Source of the DNA: Porphyromonadaceae bacterium CG2_30_38_12
Lineage (GTDB): Bacteria; Bacteroidota; Bacteroidia; Bacteroidales; Paludibacteraceae
Direction of reading: 5' to 3'
NCBI GenBank assembly: GCA_001873635.1
Contig: MNZK01000034.1
Coordinates: 1-46,972 of the forward strand
DNA length: 46,972 nt
This document shows positions 24,261-32,823 of this stretch, piece by piece. Within the stretch, counting starts at the first letter, position 1. Each line of letters starts with the position of its first letter. The position numbers were made by a program, and so were the translations under genes. A model generated the notes under the pieces. The model did no database searches, was not told the origin of the DNA, and saw only the letters and a list, made by a program, of their open reading frames with translations.

Positions 24261-25574
24261 CTAACTAAAAAGCCCTTTGCTTAATGCCATCAATGCTGGT
24301 TTTTTATCCACAGCTTTGATTAGAAATGAAATGTTGTAATTGCTTCCACCATACGAAATCATCCGAATAGGAATTTCTTTGAGTGCATCTACGGCTTTTG
24401 CCTGAAAACCAATGTTTTGACTTGGCAAATCGCCCACGACACAAATAATGACCATGTCTTTATCAACGCTTACAGTACCTAATTTTTTCAAACTGTTCAG
24501 TATTTCGTCCAAGCGTTTGGTGTTATCAATGGTTATCGAAACGCCTACCTCAGAGGTAGTAATCATATCAATAGCCGTTTGGTACGATTCAAAAATTTCA
24601 AACACTTTACGCATAAAGCCATGCGCTAAAAGCATTCTGCCTGATTTGATTTTGATAGCCGTGATGCCATCTTTTGCCGCAACAGCTTGGAGCGAACCTT
24701 TTTTGCTTTGCATGGAAATGAGTGTCCCCGCAGCTTGTGGTTGCATAGTGTTGAGTAGTCGCACCGGGATATTGTTCAATTTGGCAGGCAATATACAAGT
24801 AGGGTGTAAAATCTTAGCACCGAAATAAGCCAACTCGGCAGCCTCTTCAAAATGCAGAAATGGTACTGGCTGCGTGCCCTCCACAAAGCGAGGATCGTTG
24901 TTGTGCATACCATCTATATCCGTCCAAATTTGTATTTCATCGGCTTTAACGGCAGCACCTATCAAGGACGCACTGTAATCACTTCCACCACGCTGAAGGT
25001 TATCAATTTCGCCGTAAAAGTTACGGCAAATATAGCCTTGCGTTATGTAGATTGTTTTGTCGGGGTGAGCGGCTAATAGCTTTTCAATATTTTCGGCAAT
25101 GAAAGCAGTGTCTGGCTCCGCATTTTTGTCAATGCGCATAAATTCCAGTGCTGGAAGAAGGGCTACGTTCTCGCCTTGCTCGAGTAAATAATAATGAAAT
25201 AAGTTTGTGGACAAAATTTCTCCTTGAGCTAAAATAGCCCGTTCTTCGAACAGAGTAAATACTGATTTTGAAAACGAGCGCAAGTAATCAAAAATTGATT
25301 TTATTGTTTTTATAGCTTCCTCCCTGTAAATTTTGTTTTTGTACAAGGAATCAACTACATCTAAATATTTCTGCTCCAGTAAATTAATTTTCTCTAAAGC
25401 ACCCGAACTATTCATTTTGTAAAAATAGTCAGCTATTTCTACCAAATTATTCGTAGTGCCCGACATAGCCGAAAGAACTACAATTTTTTCGTTACCGTCG
25501 CAAATTAATTTTGCAACATCTTTCATTCGCAATGCAGAACCTACGGATGTTCCACCGAATTTTAATACTTTCAT
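24261..25574 (-). CDS. lysC: Aspartokinase (monofunctional)
   Basis: It phosphorylates aspartate, the first step of the lysine, threonine and methionine pathway. The 437-residue product begins with KFGGTSVG (residues 4-11), has RGGSDYSASLIGAA and WTDIDGMHNNDPRFV in the catalytic domain and two C-terminal ACT-like domains (about 300-437, SEVGVSITIDN and VICVVGDLP) for feedback control. No homoserine dehydrogenase domain follows, unlike ThrA-type enzymes. The gene is followed by lysA, which suggests that this isozyme serves lysine and diaminopimelate. A -7 box lies at 25600-25607 and the divergent GH9-CE4 promoter begins 23 bases further on. Confidence 0.95.
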   Translation of the reverse strand: MKVLKFGGTSVGSALRMKDVAKLICDGNEKIVVLSAMSGTTNNLVEIADYFYKMNSSGALEKINLLEQKYLDVVDSLYKNKIYREEAIKTIKSIFDYLRSFSKSVFTLFEERAILAQGEILSTNLFHYYLLEQGENVALLPALEFMRIDKNAEPDTAFIAENIEKLLAAHPDKTIYITQGYICRNFYGEIDNLQRGGSDYSASLIGAAVKADEIQIWTDIDGMHNNDPRFVEGTQPVPFLHFEEAAELAYFGAKILHPTCILPAKLNNIPVRLLNTMQPQAAGTLISMQSKKGSLQAVAAKDGITAIKIKSGRMLLAHGFMRKVFEIFESYQTAIDMITTSEVGVSITIDNTKRLDEILNSLKKLGTVSVDKDMVIICVVGDLPSQNIGFQAKAVDALKEIPIRMISYGGSNYNISFLIKAVDKKPALMALSKGLFS

Positions 25575-25599
25575 TTTTTTATGTGTATATTTTGGACTG

Positions 25600-25607
25600 C
25601 AAAAGTA
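25600..25607 (-). promoter_or_regulatory. -7 box (TACTTTTG) for lysC-lysA
   Basis: TACTTTTG followed by CAG on the minus strand, 26 bases before the lysC ATG. No TTG at the -33 position. Confidence 0.6.
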
Positions 25608-25629
25608 ATATTTTTTATCGGTTTTTTAC

Positions 25630-25659
25630 TTGTTTGTTTAACTGATTGTGTTACATTTG
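25630..25659 (+). promoter_or_regulatory. Consensus promoter of the GH9-CE4 gene
   Basis: TTG (25630-25632), a 19-base spacer and TACATTTG (25652-25659), the full Bacteroidota pattern. It sits over the longer in-frame start at 25646, so it supports the ATG at 25682 with a leader of about 16 bases. Confidence 0.85.
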
Positions 25660-25681
25660 CAAAAAAAATGCTCAAAACTGC

Positions 25682-28168
25682 ATGCTCAAAAAGCTAATTT
25701 TTCCATTTCTAATTGCACTCAACATTTCCTTTCAGGGGTTTGCTTTAGACTCCTACATCCGTATCAATCAGTTGGGATACACGCCCCATAGTTTGAAACG
25801 TGCTGTTTTGCTAAGCGAATCAGATGTTTCAGTAACCCGTTTTAGCGTGCACGATGCACTAACCTACGAAAAGTTAGGCGAATATAATTCCATTCGCACT
25901 TTTGGTGCTTTTGAAAAATACAAAGCGGTATTCATCCTCGATTTTTCTGCTTTTACAACCACTGGAGCTTTTTATCTCAAAACCGAACATTGTTTTTCGC
26001 CAACAATTTTTATTGCCAACAAGGTGTATCAACATACGGCAGATTTTATGCTTAACTTTTTGCGTCAGCAACGTTGTGGGTACAATCCAGTACTTAATAA
26101 TTATTGTCATCAAAACGATGGCATACCATTTTCGCTCATAAAACCCGTAGAAATACCCAATACAAAAAAAATATCGAAACAAAAATCGAAAATAATACTA
26201 CCTCCACCTCCTGTAAGTTCCGATTTTATGGGCGGTTGGCATGATGCGTCATCACATATTAAGTACGGCGCTACCTCTGCTGGGGCTATTTTTCAATTAT
26301 TGTATGCTTATCGGATGAATAGCCTTGCATTTCAAGATAACTACGATGCAAATGGCTTGGCATTTGCAAATAAAATTCCGGATGTATTGGATGAAGCAAA
26401 GTGGGGTTTGGAATGGCTTCTGAAAATGTATCCTGATGACGACAAGCTTTACATTCAGGTTGGCGACAATCGTGAAAAAGATAGTTTAACGCTGCCCGCA
26501 AACGATATGACAGATTATGGTTGGGGCAAAGGGGCAGAACGACCCGTATATAATGCCTCTGGAGTGCCCGATGGTGGCGCTGCACGAAACAAAAATAATG
26601 GTGTTGCTTCGATAGCCGGAAAATATGCGGCTGCCTTTGCATTAGGCTCCGATTTGCTACGCGCTTATTACCCCACCTTTGCCGATGTGCTTGAAAAAAA
26701 AGCTTACAAATTATATGCCTACGGCATGCAGCTACCCGGCGTTTGTCAATCTATATCTCTTAGTGATAAAACTACTTACGATGAGCATAACTGGACTGAC
26801 GACATGCAACTTGCTGCCACACAACTATACCAACTGAGCTTCGATTCAAAATATCTTTCCGATGCATCCAACTTTGGACGCATGGAGCCTGTCAGTCCGT
26901 GGCTATTTGCCGATACAGTATCACGCTATCAGTGGTTCCCACTCACCAACTATGCTCATTATGTACTTGCCAACTCGGAAAAACCTGAATTGAAAAACGA
27001 ATTTTTGCAAAACATTAAATTTGGTTTGAAACGTGCTGCCCTGAGGCAACAGGATAATCCTTTTGGTGTTGGCGTTCCTATGTTTTGGAATTCAAATAGC
27101 TATGTGGCTTCATTGGCAACGCAGTGTAATTTGTATCGCCGATATGCTGCCGACAGCACTTTTCTGAGCATGGAAACATCGCTTGTGGATTGGCTATTTG
27201 GTTGTAATCCGTGGGGCGTAAGTATGGTGGTAGATTTACCACATAATGCTAATACACCCAAAAATACGTATGCAGCACTGTGGCAAAAAGCCTACATAGA
27301 ACCGCTTGGCGGCTTGGTGAGTGGACCTATCAAATCCAAATTATCATGGGCAGATTATGCCGATGAATTACATGCTAAAACAACAAACGAACCCAGCATT
27401 TACGCTTCTTCTTGCATGCTTTATTTATTAGCATCGAAGCAATTAGAATCCAATATTTCACAAAAAAATGTGAGTTACTTGCAAGGTGGTATCGTGCGAA
27501 CAGATAGTTTAAAAAAACAGATTTGCTTGGTTTTTTCAGGTCACAATTTTACTGATGGACAAAAAAAAATAAGGAAAACATTAGATAAAAACAAAATTAG
27601 AGCATCATTCTTTGTCTCTGGCGATTTTTTAAGGAATAGCAAGAATAAAAGTTATATAAAATACCTCATCAAAAAACAGCACTATATCGGACCACATTCC
27701 GATAGCCATTTAGCCTACTGCTCAGCCGATAACAAGTCACAATTATTGGTTGATAGGAGGTTTTTCATGACCGACCTGCAGGACAATTACAAGGCGCTTG
27801 AACGATGGAAAATAAATAAAACGACAGCTAATTTTTTTGTACCACCCTTCGAGCTATACAACGACACTATTAGTACTTGGGCACAACAAGCCGGTATTCA
27901 ATTGCTATGTTACACTCCAAAAACACATAGCTATGCCGACAATTCATTTCCCGAAATGCGCGAAAAATATTTTAGTAGTAACGAAATTTTTGATGAGATA
28001 GTAAAAGTTGAAGCAAGTGAATCGCTCAATGGGCATATCCTTTTGTTCCATTTGGGAACTGATCATCGCCGAACAGACAAATTTTATGCGCACTTAGAAA
28101 GTTTGGTAACAATGCTCAAGCAGAAAGGATATACCTTTGTGAGGGTAAATGATGCGATAGAGCAATGA
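25682..28168 (+). CDS. GH9 glycosidase fused to polysaccharide deacetylase domain
   Basis: The 828-residue secreted protein starts at the ATG 25682 (signal peptide LIFPFLIALNISFQGFA). Domain order: a cellulase N-terminal Ig-like domain (about 22-110), a GH9 (alpha/alpha)6 domain (about 125-590) and a NodB-type CE4 domain (about 610-828). In GH9 the acid is present (E570, TNEPSIY), but the usual D-A-G-D pair reads WHDASSH: D188 is kept and the general base position is Ser191. In CE4 the zinc histidines are kept (H672, H676 in HSDSH) but motif 1 (TFDDG) reads VFSGHNF, lacking the Asp. Either activity may be lost or changed. The pairing of backbone cleavage and deacetylation suggests plant or microbial polysaccharide as target. 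tRNA-His follows on the other strand. Confidence 0.88.
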   Translation: MLKKLIFPFLIALNISFQGFALDSYIRINQLGYTPHSLKRAVLLSESDVSVTRFSVHDALTYEKLGEYNSIRTFGAFEKYKAVFILDFSAFTTTGAFYLKTEHCFSPTIFIANKVYQHTADFMLNFLRQQRCGYNPVLNNYCHQNDGIPFSLIKPVEIPNTKKISKQKSKIILPPPPVSSDFMGGWHDASSHIKYGATSAGAIFQLLYAYRMNSLAFQDNYDANGLAFANKIPDVLDEAKWGLEWLLKMYPDDDKLYIQVGDNREKDSLTLPANDMTDYGWGKGAERPVYNASGVPDGGAARNKNNGVASIAGKYAAAFALGSDLLRAYYPTFADVLEKKAYKLYAYGMQLPGVCQSISLSDKTTYDEHNWTDDMQLAATQLYQLSFDSKYLSDASNFGRMEPVSPWLFADTVSRYQWFPLTNYAHYVLANSEKPELKNEFLQNIKFGLKRAALRQQDNPFGVGVPMFWNSNSYVASLATQCNLYRRYAADSTFLSMETSLVDWLFGCNPWGVSMVVDLPHNANTPKNTYAALWQKAYIEPLGGLVSGPIKSKLSWADYADELHAKTTNEPSIYASSCMLYLLASKQLESNISQKNVSYLQGGIVRTDSLKKQICLVFSGHNFTDGQKKIRKTLDKNKIRASFFVSGDFLRNSKNKSYIKYLIKKQHYIGPHSDSHLAYCSADNKSQLLVDRRFFMTDLQDNYKALERWKINKTTANFFVPPFELYNDTISTWAQQAGIQLLCYTPKTHSYADNSFPEMREKYFSSNEIFDEIVKVEASESLNGHILLFHLGTDHRRTDKFYAHLESLVTMLKQKGYTFVRVNDAIEQ

Positions 28169-28175
28169 GAGAAAA

Positions 28176-28214
28176 AAAAGAGAAAAAAAATAGTGTTCGT
28201 TGCCAGAACACTAT
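28176..28214 (-). terminator. Terminator after tRNA-His
   Basis: A perfect 9-bp stem ATAGTGTTC/GAACACTAT with a 7-base loop, followed on the minus strand by a long T-rich run. Confidence 0.88.
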
Positions 28215-28224
28215 CAGTAGCATG

Positions 28225-28299
<75 letters not shown>

Positions 28300-28313
28300 A
28301 TGTTTTGCGAGTG

Positions 28314-28344
28314 CAAAGATAGCACAGTGAATCGTTTTATGCAA
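28314..28344 (-). promoter_or_regulatory. Promoter of tRNA-His
   Basis: On the minus strand, TTG (28342-28344), a 20-base spacer and TATCTTTG (28314-28321), only 15 bases before the tRNA 5' end. Confidence 0.8.
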
Positions 28345-28411
28345 TACCTGCAAGAAAAAATGTGTTACTTTGATTAATTAGCATGGAATCAGAATTTTAA
28401 AATTAAAATAT

Positions 28412-29098
28412 ATGAATTTATACTTGTCAAATGATGTTTTAAATAGTCAAATTTTAGAAATTCGCCGAAAAATAAACCTCTCTAAAAATGGGGTCGTGGC
28501 TGATTCTATGTCAGACAAAGGGGTCGATTACAAGGCAAACTTTGGAGTTTCATTACCAGTTTTAAGAGAAATCGCATCGAATTATAGTGCCTCATACGAT
28601 TTGGCTGAGCGCCTTTGGTTAATTGAAATGCGCGAAACGATGATTCTCTCCATCTTGTTGCAACCTGTGAAAGATTTAAGTTTCGAAAAAGCCCTGCAAC
28701 GCATCCACACAGCCCGCCAATTAGAGTTACTGGAAATTTTGACCATGGTTTTATTGGCAAAAACAGATTTTGCTGTTGCATTGTCATTGCGTTGTATCGA
28801 AATGGAAGATGAGCACAATCGGACGGCAGGTTTTATGCTGGCAGCACGCGTGTATGTGCAAATCGATACAAAAACAGCTAACCAGCTTATTGACTTATGC
28901 GCTAAACAGGCAGTAACACAAAATTTTCAGCTTTACAATGCCATTGGTCTTTGCCTCGGACGTTTATGTCGGAAAGGTGGGGATATGGCAATTGCGATAC
29001 GAAAGGTAGTAGCTAACTTTGAACAAGCCGAAAATCCATCGCAACAGTACATTGCTGATAAAGTAAAACAAGAGTTGGATTTTTTGAACAAATTGTAA
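28412..29098 (+). CDS. AlkD-like HEAT-repeat DNA alkylation repair protein
   Basis: The 228-residue protein is all-helical with HEAT-like repeats. The segment YKANFGVSLPVLREIASNY (about 37-55) matches the conserved first repeat of bacterial AlkD/AlkC-related proteins, followed by LAERLWLIEMRETMILSILL and repeats to the end. AlkD removes N3- and N7-alkyl purines from DNA. I cannot confirm the catalytic residues seen in the studied AlkD proteins, so glycosylase activity is not certain; a DNA-binding HEAT protein is the safe call. It has no signal peptide. It stands alone between tRNA-His and the Fur regulator gene, in the same direction as the latter. Confidence 0.75.
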   Translation: MNLYLSNDVLNSQILEIRRKINLSKNGVVADSMSDKGVDYKANFGVSLPVLREIASNYSASYDLAERLWLIEMRETMILSILLQPVKDLSFEKALQRIHTARQLELLEILTMVLLAKTDFAVALSLRCIEMEDEHNRTAGFMLAARVYVQIDTKTANQLIDLCAKQAVTQNFQLYNAIGLCLGRLCRKGGDMAIAIRKVVANFEQAENPSQQYIADKVKQELDFLNKL

Positions 29099-29119
29099 GG
29101 AAAATCAACACAAAAGTTG

Positions 29120-29127
29120 TATTTTTG
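29120..29127 (+). promoter_or_regulatory. -7 box (TATTTTTG) for the Fur-purA unit
   Basis: TATTTTTG followed by CATC. The transcript would start near 29134, 24 bases before the GTG at 29158. No TTG at the -33 distance. Confidence 0.6.
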
Positions 29128-29157
29128 CATCTCTAAAAAAAATCAATATTGAATTTT

Positions 29158-29610
29158 GTGAAAGAAGAAACAACAATCGAATCAGTTCGAGAAATGTTTA
29201 CGGCATTTTTAGAACAAAAAAAAATGCGTAAAACGCCCGAAAGATATGCTATTCTCGAAAAAATATATTTCAATGATTCTCATTTTGATGCCGAAACTCT
29301 TTTTGAAGATATGCAAAAAGAATATCGCGTCAGTTTGGCTACCATTTACAATACTATCGATTTGCTGCTCGATTGTAGTCTGATTGTAAAACATCCATTT
29401 GTAGGGAAAAAGGCTAAATACGAGAAAACGTTTTCCAAACTTGTTCACCATCATTTAATTTGCACAATTTGTGGCACAGTGAAAGAATTTTCTGATAAAA
29501 AAATGCGTAATTTAATTGAATCAAAATCATTCGCTACCTTTGAACCCTCCCATTATTCGCTCTATTTGTATGGCGTGTGCGCAAAATGTAAGGGAAAAAA
29601 GAAAAACTAA
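29158..29610 (+). CDS. Fur-family metal-dependent transcription regulator
   Basis: The 150-residue product (GTG start at 29158; a TTG at 29149 would add three residues) has the Fur winged helix (MRKTPERYAILEKIY, ATIYNTIDLLLDCSL) and a C-terminal metal-binding half with HHHLICTICG and a final CAKC, giving two CxxC pairs for a structural zinc. It could be a Fur, Zur or PerR-type regulator; the sequence does not separate these. The next gene, purA, starts 47 bases downstream in the same direction and the two are probably co-transcribed. A Fur gene before purA is common in Bacteroidales as far as I recall. Confidence 0.9.
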   Translation: MKEETTIESVREMFTAFLEQKKMRKTPERYAILEKIYFNDSHFDAETLFEDMQKEYRVSLATIYNTIDLLLDCSLIVKHPFVGKKAKYEKTFSKLVHHHLICTICGTVKEFSDKKMRNLIESKSFATFEPSHYSLYLYGVCAKCKGKKKN

Positions 29611-29656
29611 AAAATTTAAAGACAAAAAAATAAGATTAAAAGACAAAGATTAAAAT

Positions 29657-30925
29657 ATGAAAGCAGATGTTTTATTAGGCCTTCAATGGGGCGATGAAGG
29701 TAAAGGTAAAGTAGTAGATGTGCTAACACCTGATTACGATTTAGTTACGCGATTTCAGGGTGGACCGAACGCCGGTCATACCCTGGAGTTTGAAGGAAAA
29801 AAATTTGTTCTTCGCTCTATTCCATCTGGAATTTTTCAGGGCAACAAAGTCAATATTATAGGTAATGGCGTGGTGATTGATCCTGCGTTGTTTAAAGCTG
29901 AGATTGATGCGCTCGAAACATCGGGACATCCACTTACCGAACGACTCAAGATTTCAAAAAAAGCACATCTTATTTTGCCTACACACAGGCTACTGGATGC
30001 TTGTTATGAATCAGCAAAAGGAATTGACAAAATAGGTACTACGGGCAAAGGTATTGGACCTGCTTACACTGACAAAGTAAGCCGCAATGGCTTGCGCGTT
30101 GGCGACATACTTCACAATTTTGAGGAAAAATACAAAGAGGCTGTATCCAAACATGTAACCATACTCAAGCAGCACAATTTTAGCTACGAACTTGCCGAAT
30201 TAGAAAAAGATTTTTTTGAAGGTATCGAAAAAATCAAAACATTTGAACTAATTGACAGTGAGCATTTTGTGAACGATGCACTTCGTAAAGGACGAAAAGT
30301 ACTTGCCGAAGGCGCACAAGGTACGATGCTCGACATCGATTTTGGTTCGTACCCTTTTGTAACTTCTTCGAATACGATTTGCGCGGGTGCATGCACAGGT
30401 CTTGGCATTGCACCTGGTCGCATTGGCGAAGTGTATGGCATTTTCAAAGCGTATTGTACGCGCGTTGGCAGCGGTCCTTTTCCGACAGAGCTCTTTGACG
30501 AAACTGGCGATGCTATGCGCAAATTAGGTTTTGAGTTCGGCTCGGTTACAGGGCGTCCTCGTCGCTGTGGCTGGATCGATTTAGTGGCTTTGAAATATGC
30601 AGTTATGATTAACGGGGTAACCAAACTTATAATGATGAAGAGCGATGTAATGGATACATTTCAGACAATTAAAGCCTGCGTATCTTACAAAATTAATGGC
30701 GAGGAAACAGAACAATTTCCATTCGACATTGCTGAAGGAGCTGAACCCATTTATGTTGAATTAGCAGGCTGGCAAACCGATATGACTCAAATGCAATCGG
30801 AAGATGAATTTCCCGAAGAATTTAATACTTATCTGAATTTTTTAGAAGAGGAACTCGAGGTGCCTATCAAAATTGTATCGGTTGGTCCCGATCGCGCTCA
30901 AACAATTATTCGTTATCAGGATTAA
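29657..30925 (+). CDS. purA: Adenylosuccinate synthase
   Basis: It joins IMP and aspartate using GTP to make adenylosuccinate, the first committed step to AMP. The 422-residue product has the GTP loop GDEGKGK (residues 12-18), the NAGHT motif with the catalytic His, GTTGKGIGPAYTDK, the VLAEGAQGTMLDIDFG segment and TGRPRRCGW near residue 300. The leader is AT-rich with repeated AAAGACAAA-like blocks. Its 3' end overlaps a convergent 70-residue gene by 20 bases. The other purine gene of the window, purN, is at 37164-37730. Confidence 0.97.
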   Translation: MKADVLLGLQWGDEGKGKVVDVLTPDYDLVTRFQGGPNAGHTLEFEGKKFVLRSIPSGIFQGNKVNIIGNGVVIDPALFKAEIDALETSGHPLTERLKISKKAHLILPTHRLLDACYESAKGIDKIGTTGKGIGPAYTDKVSRNGLRVGDILHNFEEKYKEAVSKHVTILKQHNFSYELAELEKDFFEGIEKIKTFELIDSEHFVNDALRKGRKVLAEGAQGTMLDIDFGSYPFVTSSNTICAGACTGLGIAPGRIGEVYGIFKAYCTRVGSGPFPTELFDETGDAMRKLGFEFGSVTGRPRRCGWIDLVALKYAVMINGVTKLIMMKSDVMDTFQTIKACVSYKINGEETEQFPFDIAEGAEPIYVELAGWQTDMTQMQSEDEFPEEFNTYLNFLEEELEVPIKIVSVGPDRAQTIIRYQD

Positions 30926-31118
30926 TAAGATTTCCCGAAGGTTTTTGTAATATTTGTTCGATACTATTATTTACTACTGGAATATCTTCTTGCTCTTCGA
31001 TGCTATTGGAGTTACCACCACAAGAATACTGTATCTTCACTAAACTTTTTTTGGCTAATTCGGCATACAAATCTTGAAGTGATTTGTTCTCATTTTCAGG
31101 CTTATTTTCTGTTGTCAT
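30906..31118 (-). CDS. Small acidic protein, unknown, overlapping purA end
   Basis: The family is unknown. The ATG at 31116-31118 gives 70 residues; the frame runs up to 31169 but that version crosses the promoter. The protein is hydrophilic and acidic with no signal peptide or membrane segment and a single Cys (YSCGGNSNS). What makes it credible is the promoter at 31140-31169, an exact TTG-N19-TATTTTTG followed by C, which points at this start with a leader of about 15 bases. The stop lies 20 bases inside purA on the other strand. Codon use looks ordinary for the genome. A short cytosolic adaptor or regulator is possible; nothing more can be said. Confidence 0.6.
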   Translation of the reverse strand: MTTENKPENENKSLQDLYAELAKKSLVKIQYSCGGNSNSIEEQEDIPVVNNSIEQILQKPSGNLINPDNE

Positions 31119-31139
31119 AATTTTATTTCTTACAAAACG

Positions 31140-31169
31140 CAAAAATACAACTTTGTAGCAAATCAACAA
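31140..31169 (-). promoter_or_regulatory. Consensus promoter of the 70-residue gene
   Basis: On the minus strand, TTG (31167-31169), a 19-base spacer and TATTTTTG (31140-31147) followed by C. It lies between the 70-residue gene and the divergent gene at 31187. Confidence 0.85.
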
Positions 31170-31186
31170 TCAATTTTAAAAAAAAT

Positions 31187-31747
31187 ATGAAAGCTTCAAT
31201 AAATAAAGAAAATAAAACTCAATTGCCTCAAAAGCCCAATAGACTAAAAGCCTATATACAAAAACACTGGTTTGTTTTTGCACTTATAGGTATAATAATC
31301 ATACTAACTATTGGTTCGTATATACAAATAAAAATACATGAAAGTAAATCAGCATTGGAAAAGCAACTGTTGATAACAGATTACGAACAACGCATGGACA
31401 GCCTACAATCAGCAAATTTAGAACTTGTGAGCCGTGTTTTTGCTTGGTCGATACGAAGCGAAATGATGCGCCAAAATTTGGATCAGGTAAACCAATACTT
31501 CTCAGCTTTTGTGCAGCAGACAGGCATTGTCAAGGTGCAACTCATTAATGCTGCCAATGGCAAAGTTTTGGTTTCGAGCGATAAAAAAGATGAAGGAAAC
31601 CTGATTTTAAATCCGGTTATTCTCGGTGCCAACAAGACTTTAGGTTTAGATGGAAATGGTTTTCGCAGCATTGTAAATCCAATTATGGGTTTGGAATCAA
31701 AGATAGGAATTTTAGTGATTGAATATAGGGGTATTACACATAAATAG
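31187..31747 (+). CDS. Single-pass membrane protein with sensor-like extracytoplasmic domain
   Basis: The 186-residue protein has a basic cytosolic N-terminus, one membrane helix (WFVFALIGIIIILTIGSYIQ, about 28-47), a helical linker (about 52-85) and a domain of about 100 residues with a PAS/Cache-like strand pattern (GIVKVQLINAANGKVLVSSD). The end, IGILVIEYRG, would be the last strand. It looks like the sensing part of a membrane receptor without any kinase, HAMP or cyclase output domain, so it may signal through another protein or have a structural role. The oxidoreductase gene starts 18 bases after its stop. The gene is divergent from the 70-residue gene. Confidence 0.75.
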   Translation: MKASINKENKTQLPQKPNRLKAYIQKHWFVFALIGIIIILTIGSYIQIKIHESKSALEKQLLITDYEQRMDSLQSANLELVSRVFAWSIRSEMMRQNLDQVNQYFSAFVQQTGIVKVQLINAANGKVLVSSDKKDEGNLILNPVILGANKTLGLDGNGFRSIVNPIMGLESKIGILVIEYRGITHK

Positions 31748-31765
31748 TTTTCTATACCAGTTGAG

Positions 31766-32806
31766 ATGCAAAAAATTAGAACAGGAATTGCCTCCTTTGG
31801 TTTATCGGGAAAGGTATTTCATGCGCCATTTATTCATGCCCACAAAGCATTTGAACTTACAGCAATTTGCGAACGCACTAAAAATGAAGTGCTCAAATCC
31901 TATCCTTATGTCAAAATTGTAAGAAGTTTCGACGAATTGCTTTCCGACACATCTATCGAACTTATAATTGTTAACACGCCCGACAGTACCCATTTCGAGT
32001 ATTGTCGTGCGGCTCTCGAAGCGGGTAAGCATGTGATTGTTGAAAAACCTTTTGTATTTACTGTGGCCGAAGGCAAGGTGCTTATCCAATTAGCGGCTGA
32101 CAAAAAGCGTCTGCTTACCGTATTTCAGAACCGACGTTGGGATGGCGATTTCATGACAATTCACGCATTAATACATCAAAATAAACTTGGTCGAATAGTA
32201 GAATTTCGTGCCGGATTTCAGCGTTACCGAACACAAATAGCAGATACATGGAAAGAACGCAACGAACGTTTTGTGGGTATCGTTTACAATCTTGGTCCCC
32301 ATTTAGTAGATCAGGCAGTTTGTCTGTTTGGTAAGCCCACAAGCGTTTTTGCACAAATCAGGAAGCAACGTGAGGGTTCACAAATCGATGATTTTTTTCA
32401 TATTATATTAATTTATAGTAATCTGCAAGTAACCCTTACAGCTGGCATGTTGATGAAAGAACCTACAGCCAGCTACGTGGTGCATGGCACACAAGGCTCC
32501 TTTGTAAAGTATGGCATCGACCCACAAGAAAATCAGCTTCGAGCAGGTATGCTACCGACTAATGATGCTTATGGATTTGATGTACCTACAAATTACGGAA
32601 AGTTAGTATTAGACCAAAATGGCAACACTGTAACGGAAACAATACAAACACATCGAGGTGATTACAGCTTGTATTTTGACGGTATAGCTCATAGCATACG
32701 CCAACAAATAGCTCCCGCCATATCACCGGAGGAAAACCTGATGGTAATTCGTATTCTGGAAGCAGCGTACGAAAGCAATGCTGAAAATAGGGTAATAAAT
32801 ATTTGA
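31766..32806 (+). CDS. Gfo/Idh/MocA-family oxidoreductase
   Basis: The 346-residue enzyme has an N-terminal Rossmann fold (RTGIASFGLSGKVFHAPF, about 4-21), the EAGKHVIVEKPF block (catalytic Lys in EKP), and the C-terminal alpha/beta substrate domain with FHIILIYSNLQVTLTAGML. It would oxidise or reduce a sugar or polyol, or act on an imino compound, with NAD(P). The substrate cannot be told from the sequence. The gene lies 18 bases after the sensor-like gene in the same direction and converges on nhaA with only 17 bases between the stops and no visible terminator. Confidence 0.9.
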   Translation: MQKIRTGIASFGLSGKVFHAPFIHAHKAFELTAICERTKNEVLKSYPYVKIVRSFDELLSDTSIELIIVNTPDSTHFEYCRAALEAGKHVIVEKPFVFTVAEGKVLIQLAADKKRLLTVFQNRRWDGDFMTIHALIHQNKLGRIVEFRAGFQRYRTQIADTWKERNERFVGIVYNLGPHLVDQAVCLFGKPTSVFAQIRKQREGSQIDDFFHIILIYSNLQVTLTAGMLMKEPTASYVVHGTQGSFVKYGIDPQENQLRAGMLPTNDAYGFDVPTNYGKLVLDQNGNTVTETIQTHRGDYSLYFDGIAHSIRQQIAPAISPEENLMVIRILEAAYESNAENRVINI

Positions 32807-32823
32807 ATAGAGCACAAGCACTA

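Noticed and set aside
25575-25681. Lysine riboswitch upstream of lysC
   Set aside because: The leader between the -7 box (25600) and the ATG is only about 20 bases, far too short for a lysine riboswitch.
30184-30624. 146-residue frame antisense to purA
   Set aside because: Shadow frame; purA motifs cover the region. The small gene at 30906 differs because it has an exact promoter and lies mostly outside purA.
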